The notes beneath the pieces were generated by a model, which was not told the DNA's origin, did not search any database, and saw only the letters and a list, made by a program, of their open reading frames with translations. The position numbers and the translations under genes are program-made. A stretch of DNA of 64,000 nucleotides from Variovorax sp. 770b2. Lineage in GTDB: Bacteria; Pseudomonadota; Gammaproteobacteria; Burkholderiales; Burkholderiaceae_C. This document shows positions 1 to 11,981 of this stretch, piece by piece (position 1 is the first letter of the stretch; every line of letters begins with the position of its first letter). The stretch spans positions 1 through 64,000 of the forward strand of contig NZ_FOXJ01000008.1 of assembly GCF_900115685.1 (NCBI RefSeq), written 5' to 3'.

Positions 1-81
1 TTCTGGAAACAAGCAATTTAATTTAAACGCCCACACTTATCGGTTGTTGGAAGAAGTCGAAATCTTCATTGATTCTCGATT
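1..81 (+). other. 16S-23S spacer, first part (16S upstream of window)
   Basis: AT-richer transcribed spacer leading into tRNA-Ile. The 16S gene of this operon must lie before base 1 because tRNA-Ile, tRNA-Ala, 23S and 5S follow in canonical rrn order. I see no gene in it. Confidence 0.8.
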
Positions 82-158
82 GGGTCTGTAGCTCAGCTGG
101 TTAGAGCACCGTCTTGATAAGGCGGGGGTCGTTGGTTCGAGCCCAACTAGACCCACCA
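82..158 (+). tRNA. tRNA-Ile (anticodon GAT)
   Basis: A 77-nt cloverleaf. The acceptor stem GGGTCTG pairs with TAGACCC, the discriminator is A and CCA is encoded. The D-arm is AGCTCAGCTGGTTAGAGC, the anticodon loop TTGATAA gives GAT, and the T-loop is GGTTCGAGCCC. It is the first spacer tRNA of the rRNA operon and is released from the rrn transcript by processing. Confidence 0.98.
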
Positions 159-187
159 AATCTTCTGATTTCTCGTGTGAGAGTTTT

Positions 188-263
188 GGGGGATTAGCTC
201 AGCTGGGAGAGCACCTGCTTTGCAAGCAGGGGGTCGTCGGTTCGATCCCGTCATCCTCCACCA
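188..263 (+). tRNA. tRNA-Ala (anticodon TGC)
   Basis: A 76-nt cloverleaf starting GGGGGAT and ending ATCCTCCACCA. The acceptor stem carries the G3:U70 wobble that alanyl-tRNA synthetase recognises. The anticodon loop TTTGCAA gives TGC. It is the second spacer tRNA of the rRNA operon, 29 nt after tRNA-Ile. Confidence 0.98.
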
Positions 264-598
264 ATAAATCGATACTTAAATTCAACACCAAAGCGGCTTT
301 GTGCGTGAGCATGAGGCTTCTTTGTTGTTGATCGAGATCTCTTGATCAATCGGCTGTTCTTTAAAAATTCATAGAGTCGAATCAGCGTTGCTGATGGAAA
401 CTGCACATTCGTAAAGGTTTAGTGCAGACCGTGCCATCAGCAACATAGAATTTTTGATTGCGTCAAAAGAAACTTCAATTTCGAGTCAAATCGAATTTTG
501 AATGTAACGGCATAACGCGTCAGGTGAGAGACCTGACATATTCCTTGAAATGATTTTGTGTTTCGCCGGAGCAATCCAGTGAGACGTCAAAGTTATAG
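264..598 (+). other. 16S-23S spacer, second part with boxA
   Basis: Transcribed spacer of about 335 bases between tRNA-Ala and 23S with no protein gene. It contains a boxA-like antitermination element at 355-369 and, at its 3' end, the 5' arm of the 23S processing stem. Confidence 0.85.
355..369 (+). promoter_or_regulatory. boxA antitermination element
   Basis: TGTTCTTTAAAAATT matches the bacterial rrn boxA core (TGYTCTTTAAMA). In the nascent RNA it would bind NusB-NusE and help polymerase read through the long untranslated rRNA. Its place in the spacer before 23S is standard. Confidence 0.85.

Positions 599-605
<7 letters not shown>
587..605 (+). other. 5' arm of 23S processing stem
   Basis: TCAAAGTTATAGGGTCAAG is perfectly complementary over 19 nt to 3464-3482. 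The two arms bring the 5' and 3' ends of pre-23S together as a duplex, the usual RNase III substrate. Confidence 0.9.
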
Positions 606-3473
<2,868 letters not shown>

Positions 3474-3618
3474 TAACTTTGATCAAAATACAGATCAAGG
3501 TGTTATGCCAAGTTGACGCATTCAAAATACATTCAAGCCAGTGCAAGACAATTGCATGCTGATTCCAAACTCTATGAATTCGTCTGATTGATCGCGTGAT
3601 CAACCAGACAACCCTTTA

Positions 3619-3733
3619 TGCCTGATGACCATAGCGAGTTGGTACCACTCCTTCCCATCCCGAACAGGACAGTGAAACGACTCAGCGCCGATGATAGTGC
3701 GGGTTCCCGTGTGAAAGTAGGTCATCGTCAGGC
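3619..3733 (+). rRNA. rrf: 5S ribosomal RNA
   Basis: About 115 nt starting TGCCTGATGACC and ending GGTCATCGTCAGGC. It contains the conserved CCGAACAGG and GCGCCGATGATAGT segments. The ends are self-complementary and form helix I. It lies about 145 nt after 23S in the same transcript. Confidence 0.95.
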
Positions 3734-3746
3734 TCTTACAGCCCAG

Positions 3747-3778
3747 AAAACCTCAGTCAGCAATGACTGGGGTTTTTT
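3747..3778 (+). terminator. rrn operon terminator
   Basis: Stem AAAACCTCAGTCA / TGACTGGGGTTTT with one U-G wobble, a GCAA loop and a run of six T. It is a strong intrinsic terminator directly after 5S. Confidence 0.93.
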
Positions 3779-3799
3779 GCTTTGGGAACACCAAAGACC

Positions 3800-3839
3800 G
3801 GAGAAGAAAAAAGCGCGTACATCTCGATGGCGCGCTTTT
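3800..3839 (-). terminator. Terminator for the minus-strand fadD-MBL pair
   Basis: The inverted repeat AAAAGCGCG (3809-3817) / CGCGCTTTT (3831-3839) with a 13-nt loop is followed, on the minus strand, by TTTTTTCTTC. It lies 22 bases after the stop of the metallo-hydrolase gene and back to back with the rrn terminator. Confidence 0.85.
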
Positions 3840-3861
3840 CTTATTCCTTGATGGACAGGAT

Positions 3862-4794
3862 TCAGGTATTGCGGATGCCCAAAGAATCCATTTCCGCCGC
3901 ACCTGCGGCAATCAATTCAGCCAAGATATTCCCGGTCAATTGATTCAACTCCTCGTCCGCAAAGAAACGAAGACGAATAGCGTCCAAGTACGGCGTACCT
4001 CGCAGCCATGCCGACCAGTCCTCGAGAGCAATGTGCTGCACTTCCAGCAGCTTGAACTTCATCAACACCTTGATCGCATGCCGCGCATGCTTCACCGGAT
4101 CGCGCTGCAGCCCAGCAAGACGACGACGCGCAGTGATCAATGCGCCGTCGACGTCACTGAACACACGACCGTGACCAGGAACCACCTGCAGCGGTGACAG
4201 CTCCTCGATGCGATCCAGCGTCGCAGCGATCTCACCGAAAGAAGGCTCCCCCGCCAGTTCGGGAAATGCAACACCAAAACCGTTCTCCCACAGCGCGTCC
4301 GCGGAAATCAGCGTCCGCGAGGCCGGATCGAACAGGATGATCGAATGCGGATCATGGCCAGGCGCGCCGTGGACTTCCCACGCACTCCCACCAAGCCGGC
4401 ATTCCGTTCCAGGTTGCAGCAATCCGTCGAATCGAAAACGAGGGCAAATCTGCCCCGTCGCAAGAAAACTCAGGCCGCCCTCGTCCCATCGTTCCACCAG
4501 CGCCGCTTCCCCTGGGGGAATATCCGTTCGAAGTGCCGGATAGCGCTGCTGCAACGCGGCGTTCCCACCGCAATGGTCGCTGTGCAGATGCGTATTCAGC
4601 ACCCGGTCCAGCGGCCGGGCGCCCAGCGCCGACTCCACCAGCGCCAGCGTCTGCTCGGCATGCGTGGCATAGCCGGTGTCGACCAGCGCGGTCTCGTCCG
4701 CCCCGACGAACAGGATGTTGTTCGACGACAGCCACCCCCGCTCGAACACGACGACATTCGCCGGCAAGCCGGCGCGCGCCGCGGCGTTGCTCAT
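3862..4794 (-). CDS. Metallo-beta-lactamase-fold hydrolase
   Basis: A 310-aa cytoplasmic MBL-fold protein. The metal motif HLHSDH is at residues 69-74, with further ligand candidates at H147, D166 and H208 (VPGHGRVF), so a dinuclear zinc site looks complete. The C-terminal third is helical with a short basic HTH-like segment, as in LACTB2/glyoxalase-II-like hydrolases that act on thioesters or phosphodiesters. Its start directly abuts the stop of the upstream acyl-CoA ligase, so the two are co-transcribed and a role in CoA-thioester or lipid metabolism is plausible. The substrate cannot be read from sequence. Confidence 0.9.
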   Translation of the reverse strand: MSNAAARAGLPANVVVFERGWLSSNNILFVGADETALVDTGYATHAEQTLALVESALGARPLDRVLNTHLHSDHCGGNAALQQRYPALRTDIPPGEAALVERWDEGGLSFLATGQICPRFRFDGLLQPGTECRLGGSAWEVHGAPGHDPHSIILFDPASRTLISADALWENGFGVAFPELAGEPSFGEIAATLDRIEELSPLQVVPGHGRVFSDVDGALITARRRLAGLQRDPVKHARHAIKVLMKFKLLEVQHIALEDWSAWLRGTPYLDAIRLRFFADEELNQLTGNILAELIAAGAAEMDSLGIRNT

Positions 4795-6486
4795 TCAGGC
4801 GCCTGCGCTGGTGCGAAGTTCGCGCCGCAGGATCTTCCCGACATTTGTCTTGGGCAAGGAATCGCGAAACTCGATGTGCTTCGGCCGCTTGTAGCCCGTG
4901 AGTTGCCCGCTGCAGTACTGCAGCACTGCGTCTTCGGTCAGGTTCGGATCCCTGCGCACCACGAAGACCTTGATCGCCTCGCCCTGTTTCTCGTCGGGTA
5001 CGCCCACCGCCGCGCATTCGACGACCCCGGGGCACAGCGAAATCACGTTTTCCAACTCGTTCGGGAACACGTTGAAGCCGCTCACCAGGATCATGTCCTT
5101 CTTGCGATCGACGATGCGGCTGTAGCCATCTTCCTGCATCACGGCGATATCGCCCGTCCGCATGAAGCCATCGGCGGTGAACGCGGCCGCGGTCTCGGCG
5201 GGCTGGTTGTAGTAGCCCGTCATCACGTTGGGGCCCTTGATGCAGAGCTCGCCGGACTGTCCGACGGGCATCGAATTGCCATCGTCGTCCTTGATCGCGA
5301 TCTCGATGCTCGGCAACGGCAGCCCGATCGTGCCGGTGAACTTCGTGTTCGACACCGGATTGTTGGTGCCGATCGCGCAGGTCTCGCTCATGCCCCAGCC
5401 TTCGATCATCGGGCAGCCGGTCGCCTCGAACCACTTGCGCGCCGTGCCTTCCGACGCCGCCATGCCCCCGGCCTGCGAGACGAACAGCGTCGAGAAATCG
5501 ATCGACTTGAACTCCGGATGCATCAGCAGCGCATTGAACAGCGTGTTCACCGCCGGCAGCATGTGGAACGGCCGCTTCTTGAGCACCGCGATGAATTTGT
5601 CGAAGTCGCGCGGATTCGGAATCAGCGTCATGTGCGAGCCCTGCCGGATCACCAAGAGGCACAGCGTCAGCGCGAAGATGTGATACAGCGGCAGCGCCGC
5701 GATGCTGTTGACCTTCGCGAGGTCACCCGCGCGAGACAGCGCCGGCGTGAACCAGGCCTCGGCCTGCAGCGTCGCCGCGGCGATGTTGCGATGCGTGAGC
5801 ACCGCGCCCTTCGACAATCCGGTCGTGCCGCCTGTGTACTGCAGGAAGGCGATCGAATCGAGCGTGCTCTGGTCAGGCCCGAGCGTGCGCCCGCGTCCTT
5901 CGGAGATCGCCTGCGTGAACGGCGTCACCGTGCGCCCGTCGCTCAGCGGCAGTTTGTAGGGCGGCACCATCTTCGCCAGGTGGCGCACGGCCAGCGTGAT
6001 CCACGCGCCGTACAGGCCACCGAGCAGATCGCCCATCGAGGTCATCACCACGTGCTTCACGGGCGTGCGCTCGATCACCTGCTCCAGCGTGGAGGCGAAG
6101 TTCTCGAGGATGACGATCGCCGTCGCGCCCGAGTCCTTGAGCTGGTGCTCCAGCTCGCGCGCGGTATAGAGCGGGTTCACGTTCACGCAGGTGTACCCCG
6201 CGCGCAGCACGCCGCACATCGTCACTGCGAACTGCGGGATGTTGGGCAGCATGATGGCCACCCGCGCGCCGGGCTCCAGTCCCTTCGACTGCAGCCAGGC
6301 GCCCAGCGCCTTCGACAGCACGTCGAGTTCGCCGTAGTTCATCCAGCGCTCCATGCAGACCGAGAACGGCCGGTCCTTGTAGCGACCGAACGCCTCCTCG
6401 AACATGTGGGGCAGTGACCGGTATTGCTCGGGATTGATTTCCTCGGGCACGCCGGCCGGATAGTTCTGTCGCGCGGATGTCTGCAT
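4795..6486 (-). CDS. fadD: Long-chain acyl-CoA ligase (FadD-like)
   Basis: A 563-aa AMP-forming ligase that activates fatty acids to acyl-CoA with ATP. The adenylate-forming P-loop YTGGTTGLSKG is at 217-227, followed by GWGMSE, YKRPKHIEF and the C-terminal catalytic lysine in NVGKILRREL. Length is normal for FadD. The start is set by AAGGAG seven bases upstream of ATG. It leads a two-gene operon with the MBL-fold hydrolase. A paralogue specialised for other carboxylic acids is possible, since no other beta-oxidation gene is adjacent. Confidence 0.93.
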   Translation of the reverse strand: MQTSARQNYPAGVPEEINPEQYRSLPHMFEEAFGRYKDRPFSVCMERWMNYGELDVLSKALGAWLQSKGLEPGARVAIMLPNIPQFAVTMCGVLRAGYTCVNVNPLYTARELEHQLKDSGATAIVILENFASTLEQVIERTPVKHVVMTSMGDLLGGLYGAWITLAVRHLAKMVPPYKLPLSDGRTVTPFTQAISEGRGRTLGPDQSTLDSIAFLQYTGGTTGLSKGAVLTHRNIAAATLQAEAWFTPALSRAGDLAKVNSIAALPLYHIFALTLCLLVIRQGSHMTLIPNPRDFDKFIAVLKKRPFHMLPAVNTLFNALLMHPEFKSIDFSTLFVSQAGGMAASEGTARKWFEATGCPMIEGWGMSETCAIGTNNPVSNTKFTGTIGLPLPSIEIAIKDDDGNSMPVGQSGELCIKGPNVMTGYYNQPAETAAAFTADGFMRTGDIAVMQEDGYSRIVDRKKDMILVSGFNVFPNELENVISLCPGVVECAAVGVPDEKQGEAIKVFVVRRDPNLTEDAVLQYCSGQLTGYKRPKHIEFRDSLPKTNVGKILRRELRTSAGA

Positions 6487-6509
6487 GCAAGCTCCTTTGG
6501 CGCGGATTG

Positions 6510-6528
6510 TGGGAGCGAGGCGCTCCCA
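6510..6528. other. Hairpin upstream of fadD
   Basis: TGGGAGCG / CGCTCCCA, a perfect 8-bp stem with a 3-nt loop, lies just before the fadD ribosome-binding site. With the hairpin at 6555-6576 it fills the 111-bp gap after phhA. Neither hairpin has a T-tract. Confidence 0.6.
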
Positions 6529-6554
6529 GCCGCCAGCGGGCTTGTCCTAGGGTG

Positions 6555-6576
6555 CCTGCGCGCGCTGTCGCGCAGG
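6555..6576 (-). terminator. Possible terminator hairpin after phhA
   Basis: CCTGCGCG (6555-6562) / CGCGCAGG (6569-6576) form a perfect 8-bp stem with a 6-nt loop, 21 bases after the phhA stop. No U-tract follows on the minus strand, so termination may be weak or Rho-assisted. Confidence 0.45.
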
Positions 6577-6597
6577 CGATAGATAGAGACCGTGCGA

Positions 6598-7470
6598 TCA
6601 GGCCTTGCCGGTCTCGCCCGGCAGCAGCACGCCGGGCTCGATGTCGGCCTGGACCTGGAGCGCCTCGTAGATCGGCGTGAAGTCCGGCGCCGTGAGATCG
6701 AAGAGCTGCGCGAAGTCTTCGATGACGAAGTAGTTGCTCTGGTAGGTGTCGATCTTGTAGCGCGTGCGCATGGCGCGCAGCAGATCGAGCGGCAGCCGGC
6801 GCGGCTCATCGCTGAGCACGGCGTGCTTGAGCTCGCCCACCGAGCTCAGGATGCCGGCGCCGTACGCGCGAAGGCCCCCCGGCTGGCGGATCAGGCCGAA
6901 CTCCACCGTGTACCAGTAAAGCCGCGAGAGCTTCTCGCCCGCGCCCAGCTCGTGCGCCTTGATGCCGCCCGCGCCATAGCGCTGCACGTAGTCGGCGAAG
7001 GTCGGGTCGAACAGCATCGGCACGTGGCCGAAGAGGTCGTGGAACACATCGGGCTCGACGATGTAGTTGAACTCCTCGGGCTTGCGGATCCAGTCCGTCA
7101 CCGGAAATTTGCGGTTCGCGAGCAGCGTGAAGAAGGGCAGTTCCGGAATGAGCCCCGGCACTGCGACGATTTCCCAGCCCGTGGCCTTGTGAAGCCGCTC
7201 GTTGATTTCGTCGAAGTGCGGGATGCGGTCTTTCACGCCCAGCGAGGGCAGCGCGTTGATGAAGGCATCGCAGGCCAGGCCCGGCAGCTGCGCGGCCTGC
7301 CGCTCGTAGAGCCGCCTGTAGGTGTCGTGGTCGGCCGCCGTGTAGCTGGCCCAGTCCTGTGGGCAGGTGTAGTCGGCTTGCACCGAGCCGCCGCGCGAGT
7401 AGTCGCCGCGCGGCGGGCGATCGGATGCGCCATAGACGGCGGGAATGACAACGGCGGCAGGGGAATCCAT
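6598..7470 (-). CDS. phhA: Phenylalanine 4-hydroxylase
   Basis: A 290-aa iron- and pterin-dependent monooxygenase converting L-phenylalanine to L-tyrosine. The motif FHDLFGHVPML supplies H144 and H149, and E190 in WYTVEFG completes the 2-His-1-Glu facial triad. Length matches bacterial single-domain enzymes; the regulatory ACT domain of the animal protein is absent. I place the start at MDSPAAV, because the long upstream extension in this frame overlaps pheC. It is the third gene of hpd-pheC-phhA. No pterin carbinolamine dehydratase gene is next to it. Confidence 0.95.
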   Translation of the reverse strand: MDSPAAVVIPAVYGASDRPPRGDYSRGGSVQADYTCPQDWASYTAADHDTYRRLYERQAAQLPGLACDAFINALPSLGVKDRIPHFDEINERLHKATGWEIVAVPGLIPELPFFTLLANRKFPVTDWIRKPEEFNYIVEPDVFHDLFGHVPMLFDPTFADYVQRYGAGGIKAHELGAGEKLSRLYWYTVEFGLIRQPGGLRAYGAGILSSVGELKHAVLSDEPRRLPLDLLRAMRTRYKIDTYQSNYFVIEDFAQLFDLTAPDFTPIYEALQVQADIEPGVLLPGETGKA

Positions 7471-7490
7471 GGGAAGTCGTGTTTCTCGGT

Positions 7491-8294
7491 TTATTTGAGC
7501 CAGCGGTCCATCGTGCGCTGGAAGTCGCCGCCGGCCTGCTGCAGGTGCAGCCACTGGTCGACGTACGACTTGAAGGCCACGTCGTCGCGCGGCAGCATCC
7601 AGGCCATCTCGCCGTACTGCAGCGGCTTGTCGGGGTTCACTGCGCACAGGCCCGGCTTGAGCTTCTGCTGGGTGATGGCCTCGGCCGCCTCGGTGACGAA
7701 CACGTCGGCGCGGTTGGCCAGGATCTCGTCGAAGATCGTCACGTTCTCGCCGTGCAGCGTGAGCTTGGCCTGCTTGAAGTTGGTCCGGGCGAAGCGCTCG
7801 TTGCTGCCACCCGGATTGAAGATGACGCGCGTGGAAGGCTGGTCGATGGCCGCGACGCTCTGGTACCTGGCCACGTCGGCGCAGCGCGCGATCGGCGTCT
7901 TGCCGTTGACCATGTAGGGCGCGCTGAAGAAGGCGCGCTTTTGCCGGTCGGTGGTGACCGACACGCCGCCCACCGCGATGTCGCACTTGCCCGCTGCAAG
8001 GTCCGGCAGCAGGTTGGCCCAGGTGGTCTTGACCCACTCCGGCTTGGCGCCCAGGCTCGCGCTGAAGCCCGTCATCAAGTCGACGTCGATGCCTTCGAAC
8101 GAGGCATCGGTCTTCTGGAAGCTGAAGGGCTTGTAGTCGCCCGGGGTGCAGATGCGCAGCACCGCGGCTTTCTGCACCGCGTCCAGGTGCGAGGCAGCCG
8201 CGGGCGTTGCCGCCGGCGCCATCGCGCAACCCGAGAGAACGGCGGCAGCCGCCGCGATGAAGGTCAAACCGATCGAAGACTTGCTGCTGCGCAT
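7491..8294 (-). CDS. pheC: Cyclohexadienyl (prephenate/arogenate) dehydratase, PheC-like lipoprotein
   Basis: A 267-aa protein of the periplasmic solute-binding fold. It shares with characterised PheC the signatures GDYKPFS (52-58), GKTPI, NPGGSNERFAR (160-170), NVTIF, GEMAWMLPRDD and YVDQWLH, which ordinary amino-acid binding proteins lack. PheC dehydrates and decarboxylates prephenate to phenylpyruvate, or arogenate to phenylalanine. The N-terminus has a lipobox LSGC with Cys23, so it is probably anchored to a membrane in the periplasm. It sits between hpd and phhA in one operon. A plain ABC binding protein is the alternative, but no ABC genes are nearby. Confidence 0.82.
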   Translation of the reverse strand: MRSSKSSIGLTFIAAAAAVLSGCAMAPAATPAAASHLDAVQKAAVLRICTPGDYKPFSFQKTDASFEGIDVDLMTGFSASLGAKPEWVKTTWANLLPDLAAGKCDIAVGGVSVTTDRQKRAFFSAPYMVNGKTPIARCADVARYQSVAAIDQPSTRVIFNPGGSNERFARTNFKQAKLTLHGENVTIFDEILANRADVFVTEAAEAITQQKLKPGLCAVNPDKPLQYGEMAWMLPRDDVAFKSYVDQWLHLQQAGGDFQRTMDRWLK

Positions 8295-8331
8295 GCGAAC
8301 TCCTGGGCAATGAGGGCGGTTGAAGGGGCCC

Positions 8332-9459
<1,128 letters not shown>

Positions 9460-9580
9460 GTGCGGTCTCCAGAAAGTGGGGGATCGATAGGTAGAGATAG
9501 GCGAAAAACGCCAGTGCTGCAATGTAGGTTGGATGCTGCTCAAGTTTTCAGCGTTGTTGGGCGTGTTTGATGGCAAACGC

Positions 9581-9593
9581 GCAGTAAAACTGC
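9581..9593. promoter_or_regulatory. Candidate operator of the Lrp-type regulator
   Basis: Perfect inverted repeat GCAGT-AAA-ACTGC in the 146-bp divergent hpd/lrp spacer, 12 bases before the regulator ATG. Size and position fit an autoregulatory Lrp/AsnC site that may also control hpd. No experimental site is known to me. Confidence 0.45.
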
Positions 9594-9605
9594 AAAAATA
9601 GAGAA

Positions 9606-10079
9606 ATGGAAGCACTCGACAAGATTGATAGGCTCATTTTGCGCACGCTGCAAGCAGACGGGCGCGCAACCTACGACCAACTGGCAGAGCAGGTCAGCCT
9701 CTCGCCGAGCGCCGTGCTGCGGCGGGTCAAGCGCCTGGAAGAGAGCGGGGTGATCGACCGCTACGTCGCCCTCGTGCGCCCCGAGGTGATCGGCCTGGGC
9801 CTGACCGCCTATCTCAACGTGCGGCTCGAAAAGCACACCGAGAGCCACAAGCGCAACCCGATGGACCTCTTTCGCGCCAGCGTGCAGACCTGGCCCGAGG
9901 TGGTCGAATGCGCGGCCCTCACGGGCGACATGGACTACCTGCTGCGCGTCGTGGTGGCCGACATGGCGCACTACAGCCGCTTCATCATGGACACCCTGCT
10001 CAAGCACCCCAGCGTGGAAGACTGCAAGACCAGCTTCGTGCTGGACCGTGTCAAGGCCACAACAGCTGTGCCCGTTTAA
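9606..10079 (+). CDS. Lrp/AsnC-family transcriptional regulator
   Basis: A 157-aa protein: winged HTH at about 5-60 (DKIDRLILRTLQADGR, SPSAVLRRVKRLEESG) and a C-terminal RAM/ligand domain at about 70-150 ending with the GDMDYLLRVVV strand typical of the family. It probably senses an aromatic amino acid or keto acid, because it faces hpd-pheC-phhA across a short intergenic region. This would replace the NtrC-type PhhR of Pseudomonas. The effector is inferred from context only. Confidence 0.92.
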   Translation: MEALDKIDRLILRTLQADGRATYDQLAEQVSLSPSAVLRRVKRLEESGVIDRYVALVRPEVIGLGLTAYLNVRLEKHTESHKRNPMDLFRASVQTWPEVVECAALTGDMDYLLRVVVADMAHYSRFIMDTLLKHPSVEDCKTSFVLDRVKATTAVPV

Positions 10080-10162
10080 CCACAAAGTGGTTGCGCGGGC
10101 GCCACGCGCTCTGGTAATGGGTCACGAATGTGTCTTGGAAGTGTCCTTGCGGGCTTGTTGAT

Positions 10163-10178
10163 TAAGGGAAAACCCTTA
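10163..10178. promoter_or_regulatory. Inverted repeat in the acetyltransferase promoter region
   Basis: TAAGGG-AAAA-CCCTTA, a perfect 6-4-6 inverted repeat, ends 10 bases before the acetyltransferase ATG. It could be an operator overlapping the transcription start, or a 5' UTR hairpin. No recognisable regulator is adjacent. Confidence 0.4.
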
Positions 10179-10188
10179 CATTCAAGCC

Positions 10189-10917
10189 ATGCTTACCGCC
10201 AAGACCCTCCTCAAAGCGTCTCTAGGCCTCGGCTCTTTCCTGAAAGCGCCGATGGTTGAGACCCAGCCACGCGCTGTCTCGTCGCCCCAGCCCGTCATGG
10301 TGCCGATCCGCTCGATCGGCCCGCGCGAGCGGGAGCGCATCGCGCAGCACCTCTTGGCGCTGACCCCCCACGACCGGTACCTGCGCTTCGGCTACGCCGC
10401 GGCCGACGAGCAGATCCAGCGCTACGTCGACAGCCTGGATTTCGAGCGCGACGAGATGTTCGGCATCTACAACCGCCGCCTCGAGCTGATCGCGATGTCC
10501 CACCTGGCCTTCGCGCCCGGCGACCAGCACAGCGATTGCGCCGAATTCGGCGTCTCGGTCTCCGCACACGCCCGTGGCCGCGGCTACGGCGCCCGCCTCT
10601 TCGAGCGCGCGGTGGTGGTGGCCCGCAACGAAGGCGTGGGCATGCTCTTCATCCATGCGCTGAGCGAAAACGCCGCCATGCTCAAGATCGCCCGCAACGC
10701 CGGCGCCACCGTGGTGCGCAGCGGCGCCGAAGCCGAGGCGCATCTGCAACTGCCGGAGGCCACCTTCGACAGCCGCATGAGCGAAATCGCCCTGGAGCAC
10801 TACGCCGCGGTCGACTTCGCCCTCAAGAGCCGCGCCAAGCAGTTCTGGGCCTTCCTTGCGAGCCTGCAGGAAGTGCGCAGCGGCATGAGAGACGCCCGCA
10901 GCAAATCTGCCCCCTGA
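10189..10917 (+). CDS. GNAT-family N-acetyltransferase
   Basis: A 242-aa protein with a GNAT fold at about 40-185. The acetyl-CoA pyrophosphate loop is ARGRGYGARLF (near 128-138) and the FIHALSENAAMLKIARNAG segment forms the conserved late helix. About 30 N-terminal residues are unrelated and a helical tail of about 50 residues follows. Substrate unknown. It has its own promoter region with a perfect inverted repeat and is followed by a 185-bp intergenic stretch, so it is probably monocistronic. Confidence 0.85.
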   Translation: MLTAKTLLKASLGLGSFLKAPMVETQPRAVSSPQPVMVPIRSIGPRERERIAQHLLALTPHDRYLRFGYAAADEQIQRYVDSLDFERDEMFGIYNRRLELIAMSHLAFAPGDQHSDCAEFGVSVSAHARGRGYGARLFERAVVVARNEGVGMLFIHALSENAAMLKIARNAGATVVRSGAEAEAHLQLPEATFDSRMSEIALEHYAAVDFALKSRAKQFWAFLASLQEVRSGMRDARSKSAP

Positions 10918-10920
10918 CTG

Positions 10921-11050
10921 TTGGCCCCGGGGCTTTTCACTTCGCTTCGCTGCGTGTATTCCGCCACCCCCGAGGGGAGACGCGACTCGCCTTGGCGGCT
11001 CGGCCGTGGCCGCCGGTGCTCTCCGCCGCGGGCGGAACCGGAGGTAGAGC
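10921..11050. repeat. Intergenic hairpin-pair repeat, copy A
   Basis: Non-coding stretch between the GNAT gene and corC. It has a CTTCGCTTCGC tract, a C4-CGA-G4 hairpin (10967-10977) and a GGCGGC/GCCGCC hairpin (10994-11014). The same order of parts occurs at 36687-36809, so I read both as members of one dispersed intergenic element family. It may act as a transcription terminator or mRNA end stabiliser for the gene before it. Confidence 0.5.
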
Positions 11051-11102
11051 GTGTCACACACAATCCGTTATCCTTGTCCCTCCTCAACTCCGCCCTCCCG
11101 CA

Positions 11103-11981
11103 GTGGCCGAACCTCACCCTGAACGCGCACCCGTAGAACGGGAAGACAAGCGCGGCTTCCTCCAGAAGCTTGCCGAATTCATCCACCCCGGTCCCGACTC
11201 GCGCGACGAGCTGATCGAAACCCTGGCGGACGCCGAGGACAACGAGGTGATCGGCGCCGAGTCGCGCGTGATGCTCGAAGGCGTGCTGCGCATGGCCGAC
11301 ATGACCGCCGGCGACGTGATGGTCGCCGCGCCGCGCATGGACGCCATCAACATCGACGCGCCCTTCGATGCGCTGCTGCACCTCATCATCGACACCGCGC
11401 ACTCGCGCTTTCCGGTGTACGAGGGCGAAAAAGAAAACATCATCGGCATCCTGCTCGCGAAGGACCTGCTCAAGCTGCAGCGCGCGCCGGGCCTGAACAT
11501 CCGCGCCTTGCTGCGCCCGGCCACCTTCGTGCCCGAGAGCAAGGGCCTGAACGACCTGCTGCGCGAATTCCGCGGCAACCGCAACCACCTGGCCATCGTC
11601 ATCGACGAGTTCGGCCGCGTGGCCGGCCTCATCACCATCGAGGACGTGCTCGAGCAGATCGTGGGCGAGATCGAGGACGAGTTCGACATCGCCGAGGACG
11701 AGGGCGACATCTTCGGCCTGGCCGACCACACCTACCGCGTCTCGGGCGACACGCCTATCGAGCGCGTGGCCGAGGCTTTCGGCATCGTGTTCGACGAAGA
11801 GCAGCTGAGCGAAGACTTCGACACCATCGGCGGCCTCGTCGCCCACGAGATGGGCCACGTGCCCAAGCGCGGCGAGCACCATGCGATGGGCGGCTTCGAC
11901 TTCGTGGTGCTGCACACCAAGGGCGGCGCGGTGCGCTGGTTCAAGGTGTCGCCGGCACGCGGCGGCGACGCGGCCGACTGA
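11103..11981 (+). CDS. corC: CorC/HlyC-family magnesium and cobalt transport or ribosome-associated protein
   Basis: A 292-aa cytoplasmic protein with a start helix (KRGFLQKLAEFIHPGPDSRDE), a CBS-domain pair at about 70-185 (MVAAPRMDAINIDAPFD, FPVYEGEKENIIGILLAKDL, IVIDEFGRVAGLITIEDVLE) and a C-terminal CorC/HlyC FAD-like domain at about 205-285. I chose GTG at 11103 because similarity begins there and the open frame upstream overlaps the GNAT gene. It overlaps lnt by one base (TGATG), the same pairing as ybeX-lnt in E. coli. Family members bind Mg-ATP and have been linked to Mg/Co efflux and ribosome maturation. Confidence 0.93.
   Translation: MAEPHPERAPVEREDKRGFLQKLAEFIHPGPDSRDELIETLADAEDNEVIGAESRVMLEGVLRMADMTAGDVMVAAPRMDAINIDAPFDALLHLIIDTAHSRFPVYEGEKENIIGILLAKDLLKLQRAPGLNIRALLRPATFVPESKGLNDLLREFRGNRNHLAIVIDEFGRVAGLITIEDVLEQIVGEIEDEFDIAEDEGDIFGLADHTYRVSGDTPIERVAEAFGIVFDEEQLSEDFDTIGGLVAHEMGHVPKRGEHHAMGGFDFVVLHTKGGAVRWFKVSPARGGDAAD

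Noticed and set aside
4345..6417. 690-codon plus-strand open frame over fadD
   Set aside because: It is antisense to a clear acyl-CoA ligase, is rich in Arg, His and Gln with no domain, and is the usual GC-skew shadow frame.
7491..8294. Reading the PheC-like gene as an amino-acid ABC binding protein
   Set aside because: No permease or ATPase is adjacent, and the PheC-specific motifs GDYKPFS, NPGGSNERFAR and YVDQWLH favour the dehydratase.
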